Source of the DNA: Metridium senile
Lineage: Eukaryota > Cnidaria > Anthozoa > Actiniaria > Metridiidae
NCBI GenBank assembly: GCA_949775045.1
Contig: OX459102.1
Span: forward strand, 19,570,567-19,634,566
DNA length: 64,000 nt
Reading direction: 5' to 3'
Below are positions 15,601 through 30,719 of the stretch, one piece after another (positions within the stretch are counted from its first letter, which is position 1; each line of letters begins with the position of its first letter). Made by a program: the position numbers and the translations under genes. The notes beneath the pieces were generated by a model. It saw nothing but the letters and a program-made list of their open reading frames with translations, was not told the origin of the DNA and made no database searches.

Positions 15601-18600
15601 GGGTTACAAAAATCATCCGTTTACAATCACAGTAACTACTGGGTTACAAAAAATCATCAATTTACAATCACAGTAACTACTGGGTTACAAAAAATCATCA
15701 ATTTACAATCACAGTAACTACTGGGTTACAAAAACTCATCAATTTACAATCACAGTAACTACTGGGTTACAAAAATCATCCGTTTACAATCACAGTAACT
15801 ACTGGGTTACAAAAATCATTCATTTACAATCACATTAACTACTGGGTTACAAAACTCGTCCGTTTACAATCACAGTAACTACTGGTTTACAAAAAATCAT
15901 CAATTTACAATCACAGTAACTACTGGGTTACAAAACTCATCCGTTTACAATCACAGTAATTACTGGGTTACAAATATCATCCGTTTACAATCACAGTAAT
16001 TACTGGGTTACAAAAATTATTCATTTACAATCACAGTAACTACTGGGTTACAAAACTCGTCCGTATACAATCACAGTAACTACTGGGTTACAAACATCAT
16101 CCGTTTAAAATCACAGTAACTACTGGGTTACAAAAAATCATCAATTTACAATCACAGTAACTACTGGGTTACAAAAATCATCCGTTTACAGTCACAGTAA
16201 CTACTGGGTTACAAAAAATCATCAATTTACAATCACAGTACCTACTGGGTTACAAAAATCATCCGTTTACAATCACAGTAACTACTGGTTTACAAAAAAT
16301 CATCAATTTACAATAACAGTAATTACTGGGTTACAAAAATCATTCATTTACAATCACAGTAACAACTGGGTTACAAAACTCATCCGTTTACAATCACAGT
16401 AATTACTGGGTTACAAATATCATCCGTTTACAATCACAGTAATTACTGGGTTACAAAAATTATTCATTTACAATCACATTAACTACTAGGTTACAAAACT
16501 CGTCCGTTTACAATCACAGTAACTACTGGTTTACAAAAAATCATCAATTTACAATCACAGTAACTACTGGGTTACAAAACTCATCCGTTTACAATCACAG
16601 TAACTACTGGGTTACAAAAATCATCCGTTTACAATCACAGTAACTACTGGGTTACAAAAAATCATCAATTTACAATCACAGTAACTACTGGGTTACAAAA
16701 ATCATCCGTTTACAATCACAGTAACTACTGGGTTACAAAAATCATCCGTTTACAATCACAGTAACTACTGGGTTACAAAAAATCATCAATTTACAATCAC
16801 AGTAACTACTGGGTTACAAAAATCATCCGTTTACAATCACAGTAACTACTGGGTTACAAAAAATCATCAATTTACAATCACAGTAACTACTGGGTTACAA
16901 AAAATCATCAATTTACAATCACAGTAACTACTGGGTTACAAAAATCATTCATTTACAATCACATTAACTACTAGGTTACAAAACTCGTCCGTTTACAATC
17001 ACAGTAACTACTGGTTTACAAAAAATCATCCATTTACAATCACAGTAACTACTGGGTTACAAAACTCATCCGTTTACAATCACAGTAATTACTGGGTTAC
17101 AAATATCATCCGTTTACAATCACAGTAATTACTGGGTTACAAATATCATCCGTTTACAATCACAGTAATTACTGGGTTACAAAAATTATTCATTTACAAT
17201 CACAATAATTACTGGGTTACAAAAATCATCCATTTACAATCACAGTAACTACTGGGTTACAAAAAATCATCAATTTACAATCACAGTAACTACTGGGTTA
17301 CAAAAATCATTCATTTACAATCACATTAACTACTAGGTTACAAAACTCGTCCGTTTACAATCACAGTAACTACTGGTTTACAAAAAATCATCAATTTACA
17401 ATTACAGTAACTACTGGGTTACAAAACTCATCCGTTTACAATCACAGTAATTACTGGGTTACAAATATCATCCGTTTACAATCACAGTAATTACTGGGTT
17501 ACAAATATCATCCGTTTACAATCACAGTAATTACTGGGTTACAAAAATTTTTCATTTACAATCACAATAATTACTGGGTTACAAAAATCATCCATTTACA
17601 ATCACAGTAACTACTGGGTTACAAAAAATCATCAATTTACAATCACAGTAACTACTGGGTTACAAAAAATCATCAATTTACAATCACAGTAACTACTGGG
17701 TTACAAAAAATCATCAATTTACAATCACAGTAACTACTGGGTTACAAAAATCATCCGTTTACAATCACAGTAACTACTGGGTTACAAAAAATCATCAATT
17801 TACAATCACAGTACCTACTGGGTTACAAAAATCATCCGTTTACAATCACAGTAACTACTGGTTTACAAAAAATCATCAATTTACAATAACAGTAATTACT
17901 GGGTTACAAAAATCATTCATTTACAATCACAGTAACAACTGGGTTACAAAACTCATCCGTTTACAATCACAGTAATTACTGGGTTACAAATATCATCCGT
18001 TTACAATCACAGTAATTACTGGGTTACAAAAATTATTCATTTACAATCACAATAATTACTGGGTTACAAAACTCGTCCGTTTACAATCACAGTAACTACT
18101 GGGTTACAAAAAATCATCAATTTACAATCACAGTAACTACTGGGTTACAAAAATCATCCGTTTACAATCACAGTAACTACTGGGTTACAAAAAATCATCA
18201 ATTTACAATCACAGTAACTACTGGGTTACAAAAAATCATCAATTTACAATCACAGTAACTACTGGGTTACAAAAACTCATCAATTTACAATCACAGTAAC
18301 TACTGGGTTACAAAAATCATCCGTTTACAATCACAGTAACTACTGGGTTACAAAAATCATTCATTTACAATCACATTAACTACTGGGTTACAAAACTCGT
18401 CCGTTTACAATCACAGTAACTACTGGTTTACAAAAAATCATCAATTTACAATCACAGTAACTACTGGGTTACAAAACTCATCCGTTTACAATCACAGTAA
18501 TTACTGGGTTACAAATATCATCCGTTTACAATCACAGTAATTACTGGGTTACAAAAATTATTCATTTACAATCACAGTAACTACTGGGTTACAAAACTCG

Positions 18601-21600
18601 TCCGTATACAATCACAGTAACTACTGGGTTACAAACATCATCCGTTTAAAATCACAGTAACTACTGGGTTACAAAAAATCATCAATTTACAATCACAGTA
18701 ACTACTGGGTTACAAAAATCATCCGTTTACAGTCACAGTAACTACTGGGTTACAAAAAATCATCAATTTACAATCACAGTACCTACTGGGTTACAAAAAT
18801 CATCCGTTTACAATCACAGTAACTACTGGTTTACAAAAAATCATCAATTTACAATAACAGTAATTACTGGGTTACAAAAATCATTCATTTACAATCACAG
18901 TAACAACTGGGTTACAAAACTCATCCGTTTACAATCACAGTAATTACTGGGTTACAAATATCATCCGTTTACAATCACAGTAATTACTGGGTTACAAAAA
19001 TTATTCATTTACAATCACATTAACTACTAGGTTACAAAACTCGTCCGTTTACAATCACAGTAACTACTGGTTTACAAAAAATCATCAATTTACAATCACA
19101 GTAACTACTGGGTTACAAAACTCATCCGTTTACAATCACAGTAATTACTGGGTTACAAATATCATCCGTTTACAATCACAGTAATTACTGGGTTACAAAT
19201 ATCATCCGTTTACAATCACAGTAATTACTGGGTTACAAAAATTATTCATTTACAATCACAATAATTACTGGGTTACAAAAATCATCCATTTACAATCACA
19301 GTAACTACTGGGTTACAAAAAATCATCAATTTACAATCACAGTAACTACTGGGTTACAAAAATCATCCGTTTACAATCACAGTATTTACTGGGTTACAAA
19401 AAATCATCAATTTACAATCACAGTAACTACTGGGTTACAAAAATCATCCGTTTACAATCACAGTAACTACTGGGTTACAAAAAATCATCAATTTACAATC
19501 ACAGTAACTACTGGGTTACAAAAATCATCCGTTTACAATCACAGTAACTACTGGGTTACAAAAAATCAGCAATTTACAATCACAGTAACTACTGGGTTAC
19601 AAAAATCATTCATTTACAATCACATTAACTACTAGGTTACAAAACTCGTCCGTTTACAATCACAGTAACTACTGGTTTACAAAAAATCATCAATTTACAA
19701 TCACAGTAACTACTGGGTTACAAAACTCATCCGTTTACAATCACAGTAATTACTGGGTTACAAATATCATCCGTTTACAATCACAGTAATTACTGGGTTA
19801 CAAAAATTATTCATTTACAATCACAATAATTACTGGGTTACAAAAATCATCCATTTACAATCACAGTAACTACTGGGTTACAAAAAATCATCAATTTACA
19901 ATCACAGTAACTACTGGGTTACAAAAATCATCCGTTTACAATCACAGTAACTACTGGGTTACAAAAATCATCCGTTTACAATCACAGTAACTACTGGGTT
20001 ACAAAAAATCATCAATTTACAATCACAGTAACTACTGGGTTACAAAAATCATCCGTTTACAATCACAGTAACTACTGGGTTACAAAAAATCATCAATTTA
20101 CAATCACAGTAACTACTGGGTTACAAAAAATCATCCATTTACAATCACAGTAACTACTGGGTTACAAAACTCATCCGTTTACAATCACAGTAACTACTGG
20201 TTTCCAGAAATCATCAATTTACAATCACATTAATTACTGGGTTACAAAAATCATTCATTTACAATCACAGTAACTACTGGGTTACAAAACTCGTCCGTAT
20301 ACAATCACAGTAACTACTGGGTTACAAACATCATCCGTTTAAAATCACAGTAACTACTGGGTTACAAAAAATCATCAATTTACAATCACAGTAACTACTG
20401 GGTTACAAAAATCATCCGTTTACAGTCACAGTAACTACTGGGTTACAAAAAATCATCAATTTACAATCACAGTACCTACTGGGTTACAAAAATCATCCGT
20501 TTACAATCACAGTAACTACTGGTTTACAAAAAATCATCAATTTACAATAACAGTAATTACTGGGTTACAAAAATCATTCATTTACAATCACAGTAACAAC
20601 TGGGTTACAAAACTCATCCGTTTACAATCACAGTAATTACTGGGTTACAAATATCATCCGTTTACAATCACAGTAATTACTGGGTTACAAAAATTATTCA
20701 TTTACAATCACAATAATTACTGGGTTACAAAAATCATCCATTTACAATCACAGTAACTACTGGGTTACAAAAAATCATCAATTTACAATCACAGTAACTA
20801 CTGGGTTACAAAAATCATCCGTTTACAATCACAGTAACTACTGGGTTACAAAAAATCATCAATTTACAATCACAGTAACTACTGGGTTACAAAAATCATC
20901 CGTTTACAATCACAGTAACTACTGGGTTACAAAAAATCATCCATTTACAATCACAGTAACTACTGGGTTACAAAAATCATCCGTTTACAATCACAGTAAC
21001 TACTGGGTTACAAAAAATCATCAATTTACAATCACAGTAACTACTGGGTTACAAAAAATCATCAATTTACAATCACAGTAACTACTGGGTTACAAAAAAT
21101 TATCCGTTTACAGTCACAGTAACTACTGGGTTACAAAAAATCATCAATTTACAATCACAGTACCTACTGGGTTACAAAAATCATCCGTTTACAATCACAG
21201 TAACTACTGGTTTACAAAAAATCATCAATTTACAATAACAGTAATTACTGGGTTACAAAAATCATTCATTTACAATCACAGTAACAACTGGGTTACAAAA
21301 CTCATCCGTTTACAATCACAGTAATTACTGGGTTACAAATATCATCCGTTTACAATCACAGTAATTACTGGGTTACTAAAATTATTCATTTACAATCACA
21401 ATAATTACTGGGTTACAAAAATCATCCATTTACAATCACAGTAACTACTGGGTTACAAAAAATCATCAATTTACAATCACAGTAACTACTGGGTTACAAA
21501 AATCATCCGTTTACAATCACAGTAACTACTGGGTTACAAAAAATCATCCATTTACAATCACAGTAACTACTGGGTTACAAAAATCATCCGTTTACAATCA

Positions 21601-24600
21601 CAGTAACTACTGGGTTACAAAAAATCATCAATTTACAATCACAGTAACTACTGGGTTACAAAAAATCATCAATTTACAATCACAGTAACTACTGGGTTAC
21701 AAAAAATCATCCGTTTACAGTCACAGTAACTACTGGGTTACAAAAAATCATCAATTTACAATCACAGTACCTACTGGGTTACAAAAATCATCCGTTTACA
21801 ATCACAGTAACTACTGGTTTACAAAAAATCATCAATTTACAATAACAGTAATTACTGGGTTACAAAAATCATTCATTTACAATCACAGTAACAACTGGGT
21901 TACAAAACTCATCCGTTTACAATCACAGTAATTACTGGGTTACAAATATCATCCGTTTACAATCACAGTAATTACTGGGTTACAAAAATTATTCATTTAC
22001 AATCACAATAATTACTGGGTTACAAAAATCATCCATTTACAATCACAGTAACTACTGGGTTACAAAAAATCATCAATTTACAATCACAGTAACTACTGGG
22101 TTACAAAAATCATCCGTTTACAATCACAGTAACTACTGGGTTACAAAAAATCATCAATTTACAATCACAGTAACTACTGGGTTACAAAAATCATCCGTTT
22201 ACAATCACAGTAACTACTGGGTTACAAAAAATCATCCATTTACAATCACAGTAACTACTGGGTTACAAAAATCATCCGTTTACAATCACAGTAACTACTG
22301 GGTTACAAAAAATCATCCGTTTACAATCACAGTAACTACTGGGTTACAAAAAATCATCAATTTACAATCACAGTAACTACTGGGTTACAAAAAATCATCA
22401 ATTTACAATCACAGTAACTACTGGGTTACAAAAATCATCCGTTTACAATCACAGTAACTACTGGGTTACAAAAAATCATCAATTTACAATCACAGTAACT
22501 ACTGGGTTACAAAAAATCATCAATTTACAATCACAGTAACTACTGGTTTACAAAAAATCATCAATTTACAATAACAGTAATTACTGGGTTACAAAAATCA
22601 TTCATTTACAATCACAGTAACAACTGGGTTACAAAACTCATCCGTTTACAATCACAGTAATTACTGGGTTACAAATATCATCCGTTTACAATCACAGTAA
22701 TTACTGGGTTACAAAAATTATTCATTTACAATCACAATAATTACTGGGTTACAAAACTCGTCCGTTTACAATCACAGTAACTACTGGGTTACAAAAAATC
22801 ATCAATTTACAATCACAGTAACTACTGGGTTACAAAAATCATCCGTTTACAATCACAGTAACTACTGGGTTACAAAAAATCATCAATTTACAATCACAGT
22901 AACTACTGGGTTACAAAAAATCATCAATTTACAATCACAGTAACTACTGGGTTACAAAAACTCATCAATTTACAATCACAGTAACTACTGGGTTACAAAA
23001 ATCATCCGTTTACAATCACAGTAACTACTGGGTTACAAAAATCATTCATTTACAATCACATTAACTACTGGGTTACAAAACTCGTCCGTTTACAATCACA
23101 GTAACTACTGGTTTACAAAAAATCATCAATTTACAATCACAGTAACTACTGGGTTACAAAAATCATCCGTTTACAATCACAGTAACTACTGGGTTACAAA
23201 AAATCATCAATTTACAATCACAGTACCTACTGGGTTACAAAAATCATCCGTTTACAATCACAGTAACTACTGGTTTACAAAAAATCATCAATTTACAATA
23301 ACAGTAATTACTGGGTTACAAAAATCATTCATTTACAATCACAGTAACAACTGGGTTACAAAACTCATCCGTTTACAATCACAGTAATTACTGGGTTACA
23401 AATATCATCCGTTTACAATCACAGTAATTACTGGGTTACAAAAATTATTCATTTACAATCACAATAATTACTGGGTTACAAAACTCGTCCGTTTACAATC
23501 ACAGTAACTACTGGGTTACAAAAAATCATCAATTTACAATCACAGTAACTACTGGGTTACAAAAATCATCCGTTTACAATCACAGTAACTACTGGGTTAC
23601 AAAAAATCATCAATTTACAATCACAGTAACTACTGGGTTACAAAAAATCATCAATTTACAATCACAGTAACTACTGGGTTACAAAAACTCATCAATTTAC
23701 AATCACAGTAACTACTGGGTTACAAAAATCATCCGTTTACAATCACAGTAACTACTGGGTTACAAAAATCATTCATTTACAATCACATTAACTACTGGGT
23801 TACAAAACTCGTCCGTTTACAATCACAGTAACTACTGGTTTACAAAAAATCATCAATTTACAATCACAGTAACTACTGGGTTACAAAACTCATCCGTTTA
23901 CAATCACAGTAATTACTGGGTTACAAATATCATCCGTTTACAATCACAGTAATTACTGGGTTACAAAAATTATTCATTTACAATCACAATAATTACTGGG
24001 TTACAAAACTCGTCCGTTTACAATCACAGTAACTACTGGGTTACAAAAAATCATCAATTTACAATCACAGTAACTACTGGGTTACAAAAATCATCCGTTT
24101 ACAATCACAGTAACTACTGGGTTACAAAAAATCATCAATTTACAATCACAGTAACTACTGGGTTACAAAAAATCATCAATTTACAATCACAGTAACTACT
24201 GGGTTACAAAAACTCATCAATTTACAATCACAGTAACTACTGGGTTACAAAAATCATCCGTTTACAATCACAGTAACTACTGGGTTACAAAAATCATTCA
24301 TTTACAATCACATTAACTACTGGGTTACAAAACTCGTCCGTTTACAATCACAGTAACTACTGGTTTACAAAAAATCATCAATTTACAATCACAGTAACTA
24401 CTGGGTTACAAAACTCATCCGTTTACAATCACAGTAATTACTGGGTTACAAATATCATCCGTTTACAATCACAGTAATTACTGGGTTACAAAAATTATTC
24501 ATTTACAATCACAGTAACTACTGGGTTACAAAACTCGTCCGTATACAATCACAGTAACTACTGGGTTACAAACATCATCCGTTTAAAATCACAGTAACTA

Positions 24601-25439
24601 CTGGGTTACAAAAAATCATCAATTTACAATCACAGTAACTACTGGGTTACAAAAATCATCCGTTTACAGTCACAGTAACTACTGGGTTACAAAAAATCAT
24701 CAATTTACAATCACAGTACCTACTGGGTTACAAAAATCATCCGTTTACAATCACAGTAACTACTGGTTTACAAAAAATCATCAATTTACAATAACAGTAA
24801 TTACTGGGTTACAAAAATCATTCATTTACAATCACAGTAACAACTGGGTTACAAAACTCATCCGTTTACAATCACAGTAATTACTGGGTTACAAATATCA
24901 TCCGTTTACAATCACAGTAATTACTGGGTTACAAAAATTATTCATTTACAATCACAATAATTACTGGGTTACAAAAATCATCCATTTACAATCACAGTAA
25001 CTACTGGGTTACAAAAAATCATCAATTTACAATCACAGTAACTACTGGGTTACAAAAATCATCCGTTTACAATCACAGTAACTACTGGGTTACAAAAAAT
25101 CATCAATTTACAATCACAGTAACTACTGGGTTACAAAAATCATCCGTTTACAATCACAGTAACTACTGGGTTACAAAAAATCATCCATTTACAATCACAG
25201 TAACTACTGGGTTACAAAAATCATCCGTTTACAATCACAGTAACTACTGGGTTACAAAAAATCATCAATTTACAATCACAGTAACTACTGGGTTACAAAA
25301 AATCATCAATTTACAATCACAGTAACTACTGGGTTACAAAAAATCATCAATTTACAATCACAGTAACTACTGGGTTACAAAAATCATCCGTTTACAATCA
25401 CAGTAACTACTGGGTTACAAAAAATCATCAATTTACAAT

Positions 25440-28400
25440 CACAGTACCTACTGGGTTACAAAAATCATCCGTTTACAATCACAGTAACTACTGGTTTACA
25501 AAAAATCATCAATTTACAATAACAGTAATTACTGGGTTACAAAAATCATTCATTTACAATCACAGTAACAACTGGGTTACAAAACTCATCCGTTTACAAT
25601 CACAGTAATTACTGGGTTACAAATATCATCCGTTTACAATCACAGTAATTACTGGGTTACAAAAATTATTCATTTACAATCACAATAATTACTGGGTTAC
25701 AAAACTCGTCCGTTTACAATCACAGTAACTACTGGGTTACAAAAAATCATCAATTTACAATCACAGTAACTACTGGGTTACAAAAATCATCCGTTTACAA
25801 TCACAGTAACTACTGGGTTACAAAAAATCATCAATTTACAATCACAGTAACTACTGGGTTACAAAAAATCATCAATTTACAATCACAGTAACTACTGGGT
25901 TACAAAAACTCATCAATTTACAATCACAGTAACTACTGGGTTACAAAAATCATCCGTTTACAATCACAGTAACTACTGGGTTACAAAAAATCATCAATTT
26001 ACAATCACAGTAACTACTGGGTTACAAAAAATCATCAATTTACAATCACAGTAACTACTGGGTTACAAAAATCATTCGTTTACAATCACATTAACTACTA
26101 GGTTACAAAACTCGTCCGTTTACAATCACAGTAACTACTGGTTTACAAAAAATCATCCATTTACAATCACAGTAACTACTGGGTTACAAAACTCATCCGT
26201 TTACAATCACAGTAATTACTGGGTTACAAATATCATCCGTTTACAATCACAGTAATTACTGGGTTACAAAAATTATTCATTTACAATCACAGTAATTACT
26301 GGGTTACAAAAATCATCCATTTACAATCACAGTAACTACTGGGTTACAAAAAATCATCAATTTACAATCACAGTAACTACTGGGTTAAAAAAATCATCCG
26401 TTTACAATCACAGTAACTACTGGGTTACAAAAAATCATCAATTTACAATCACAGTAACTACTGGGTTACAAAAATCATCCGTTTACAATCACAGTAACTA
26501 CTGGGTTACAAAAAATCATCAATTTACAATCACAGTACCTACTGGGTTACAAAAATCATCCGTTTACAATCACAGTAACTACTGGTTTACAAAAAATCAT
26601 CAATTTACAATAACAGTAATTACTGGGTTACAAAAATCATTCATTTACAATCACAGTAACAACTGGGTTACAAAACTCATCCGTTTACAATCACAGTAAT
26701 TACTGGGTTACAAATATCATCCGTTTACAATCACAGTAATTACTGGGTTACAAAAATTATTCATTTACAATCACAATAATTACTGGGTTACAAAACTCGT
26801 CCGTTTACAATCACAGTAACTACTGGGTTACAAAAAATCATCAATTTACAATCACAGTAACTACTGGGTTACAAAAATCATCCGTTTACAATCACAGTAA
26901 CTACTGGGTTACAAAAAATCATCAATTTACAATCACAGTAACTACTGGGTTACAAAAAATCATCAATTTACAATCACAGTAACTACTGGGTTACAAAAAC
27001 TCATCAATTTACAATCACAGTAACTACTGGGTTACAAAAATCATCCGTTTACAATCACAGTAACTACTGGGTTACAAAAAATCATCAATTTACAATCACA
27101 GTAACTACTGGGTTACAAAAAATCATCAATTTACAATCACAGTAACTACTGGGTTACAAAAATCATTCGTTTACAATCACATTAACTACTAGGTTACAAA
27201 ACTCGTCCGTTTACAATCACAGTAACTACTGGTTTACAAAAAATCATCCATTTACAATCACAGTAACTACTGGGTTACAAAACTCATCCGTTTACAATCA
27301 CAGTAATTACTGGGTTACAAATATCATCCGTTTACAATCACAGTAATTACTGGGTTACAAAAATTATTCATTTACAATCACAGTAATTACTGGGTTACAA
27401 AAATCATCCATTTACAATCACAGTAACTACTGGGTTACAAAAAATCATCAATTTACAATCACAGTAACTACTGGGTTAAAAAAATCATCCGTTTACAATC
27501 ACAGTAACTACTGGGTTACAAAAAATCATCAATTTACAATCACAGTAACTACTGGGTTACAAAAATCATCCGTTTACAATCACAGTAACTACTGGGTTAC
27601 AAAAAATCATCAATTTACAATCACAGTAACTACTGGGTTACAAAAAATCATCCGTTTACAATCACAGTAACTACTGGGTTACAAAAAATCATCAATTTAC
27701 AATCACAGTAACTACTGGGTTACAAAAATCATCCGTTTACAATCACGGTAACTACTGGGTTACAAAAAATCATCAATTTACAATCACAGTAACTACTGGG
27801 TTACAAAAATCATCCGTTTACAATCACAGTAACTACTGGTTTCCAGAAATCATCAATTTACAATCACAGTAATTACTGGGTTACAAAAATTATTCATTTA
27901 CAATCACAGTAACTACTGGGTTACAAAACTCGTCCGTATACAATCACAGTAACTACTGGGTTACAAACATCATCCGTTTAAAATCACAGTAACTACTGGG
28001 TTACAAAAAATCATCAATTTACAATCACAGTAACTACTGGGTTACAAAAATCATCCGTTTACAATCACAGTAACTACTGGGTTACAAAAATCATTCATTT
28101 ACAATCACATTAACTACTGGGTTACAAAACTCGTCCGTTTACAATCACAGTAACTACTGGTTTACAAAAAATCATCCATTTACAATCACAGTAACTACTG
28201 GGTTACAAAACTCATCCGTTTACAATCACAGTAATTACTGGGTTACAAATATCATCCGTTTACAATCACAGTAATTACTGGGTTACAAAAATTATTCATT
28301 TACAATCACAGTAACTACTGGGTTACAAAACTCGTCCGTATACAATCACAGTAACTACTGGGTTACAAACATCATCCGTTTAAAATCACAGTAACTACTG

Positions 28401-29280
28401 GGTTACAAAAAATCATCAATTTACAATCACAGTAACTACTGGGTTACAAAAAATCATCAATTTACAATCACAGTAACTACTGGGTTACAAAAAATCATCC
28501 GTTTACAATCACAGTAACTACTGGGTTACAAAAAATCATCAATTTACAATCACAGTAACTACTGGGTTACAAAAATCATCCGTTTACAATCACGGTAACT
28601 ACTGGGTTACAAAAAATCATCAATTTACAATCACAGTAACTACTGGGTTACAAAAATCATCCGTTTACAATCACAGTAACTACTGGTTTCCAGAAATCAT
28701 CAATTTACAATCACAGTAATTACTGGGTTACAAAAATTATTCATTTACAATCACAGTAACTACTGGGTTACAAAACTCGTCCGTATACAATCACAGTAAC
28801 TACTGGGTTACAAACATCATCCGTTTAAAATCACAGTAACTACTGGGTTACAAAAAATCATCAATTTACAATCACAGTAACTACTGGGTTACAAAAATCA
28901 TCCGTTTACAATCACAGTAACTACTGGGTTACAAAAATCATTCATTTACAATCACATTAACTACTGGGTTACAAAACTCGTCCGTTTACAATCACAGTAA
29001 CTACTGGTTTACAAAAAATCATCCATTTACAATCACAGTAACTACTGGGTTACAAAACTCATCCGTTTACAATCACAGTAATTACTGGGTTACAAATATC
29101 ATCCGTTTACAATCACAGTAATTACTGGGTTACAAAAATTATTCATTTACAATCACAGTAACTACTGGGTTACAAAACTCGTCCGTATACAATCACAGTA
29201 ACTACTGGGTTACAAACATCATCCGTTTAAAATCACAGTAACTACTGGGTTACAAAAAATCATCAATTTACAATCACAGT
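25440..29280. repeat. 1,091-bp and 847-bp tandem duplications inside the 40-bp array
   Basis: AGTACCTACT recurs at 25444 and 26535, and the rare GGGTTAAAAAAATC variant at 26383 and 27474, both 1,091 bp apart. Further right TTTCCAGAAATC recurs at 27840 and 28687 (847 bp) with the same following series of unit types. These are adjacent amplification events of different period. Confidence 0.75.
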
Positions 29281-30719
29281 AACTACTGGGTTACAAAAAA
29301 TCATCAATTTACAATCACAGTAACTACTGGGTGACAAAAATCATTCATTTACAATCACATTAACTACTAGGTTACAAAACTCGTCCGTTTACAATCACAG
29401 TAACTACTGGTTTACAAAAAATCATCCATTTACAATCACAGTAACTACTGGGTTACAAAACTCATCCGTTTACAATCACAGTAATTACTGGGTTACAAAT
29501 ATCATCAATTTACAATCACAGTAACTACTGGGTTACAAAAATCATCCATTTACAATCACAGTAACTACTGGGTTACAAAAAATCATCAATTTACAATCAC
29601 AGTAACTACTGGGTTACAAAAAATCATCAATTTACAATCACAGTAACTACTGGGTTACAAAAATCATCCGTTTACAATCACAGTAACTACTGGTTCACAA
29701 AAAATCATCCATTTACAATCACAGTAACTACTGGGTTACAAAACTCATCCGTTTACAATCACAGTAATTACTGGGTTACAAATATCATCAATTTACAATC
29801 ACAGTAACTACTGGGTTACAAAAATCATCCATTTACAATCACAGTAACTACTGGGTTACAAAAAATCATCAATTTACAATCACAGTAACTACTGGGTTAC
29901 AAAAAATCATCAATTTACAATCACAGTAACTACTGGGTTACAAAAATCATCCGTTTACAATCACAGTAACTACTGGTTTACAAAAAATCATCAATTTACA
30001 ATCACAGTAATTACTGGGTTACAAAAATCATTCATTTACAATCACAGTAACTACTGGGTAAAAAAAATCATCAATTTACAATCACAGTAAGTACTGGGTT
30101 ACAAAAATCATTCATTTACAATCACAGTAACTACTGGGTTACAAAACTCGTCCGTTTACAATCACAGTAACTACTGGTTTACAAAATATCATCAATTTAC
30201 AATCACAGTAACTACTGGGTTACAAAAATCATCCGTTTACAATCACAGTAACTACTGGGTTACAAAAATCATTCATTTACAATCACATTAACTACTGGGT
30301 TACAAAACTCGTCCGTTTACAATCACAGTAACTACTGGTTCACAAAAAATCATCCATTTACAATCAGAGTAACTACTGGGTTACAAAACTCATCCGTTTA
30401 CAATCACAGTAATTACTGGGTTACAAATATCATCAATTTACAATCACAGTAACTACTGGGTTACAAAAATCATCCATTTACAATCACAGTAACTACTGGG
30501 TTACAAAAAATCATCAATTTACAATCACAGTAACTACTGGGTTAAAAAAATCATCCGTTTACAATCACAGTAACTACTGGGTTACAAAAAATCATCAATT
30601 TACAATCACAGTAACTACTGGGTTACAAAAATCATCCGTTTACAATCACAGTAACTACTGGGTTACAAAAAATCATCAATTTACAATCACAGTAACTACT
30701 GGGTTACAAAAAATCATCC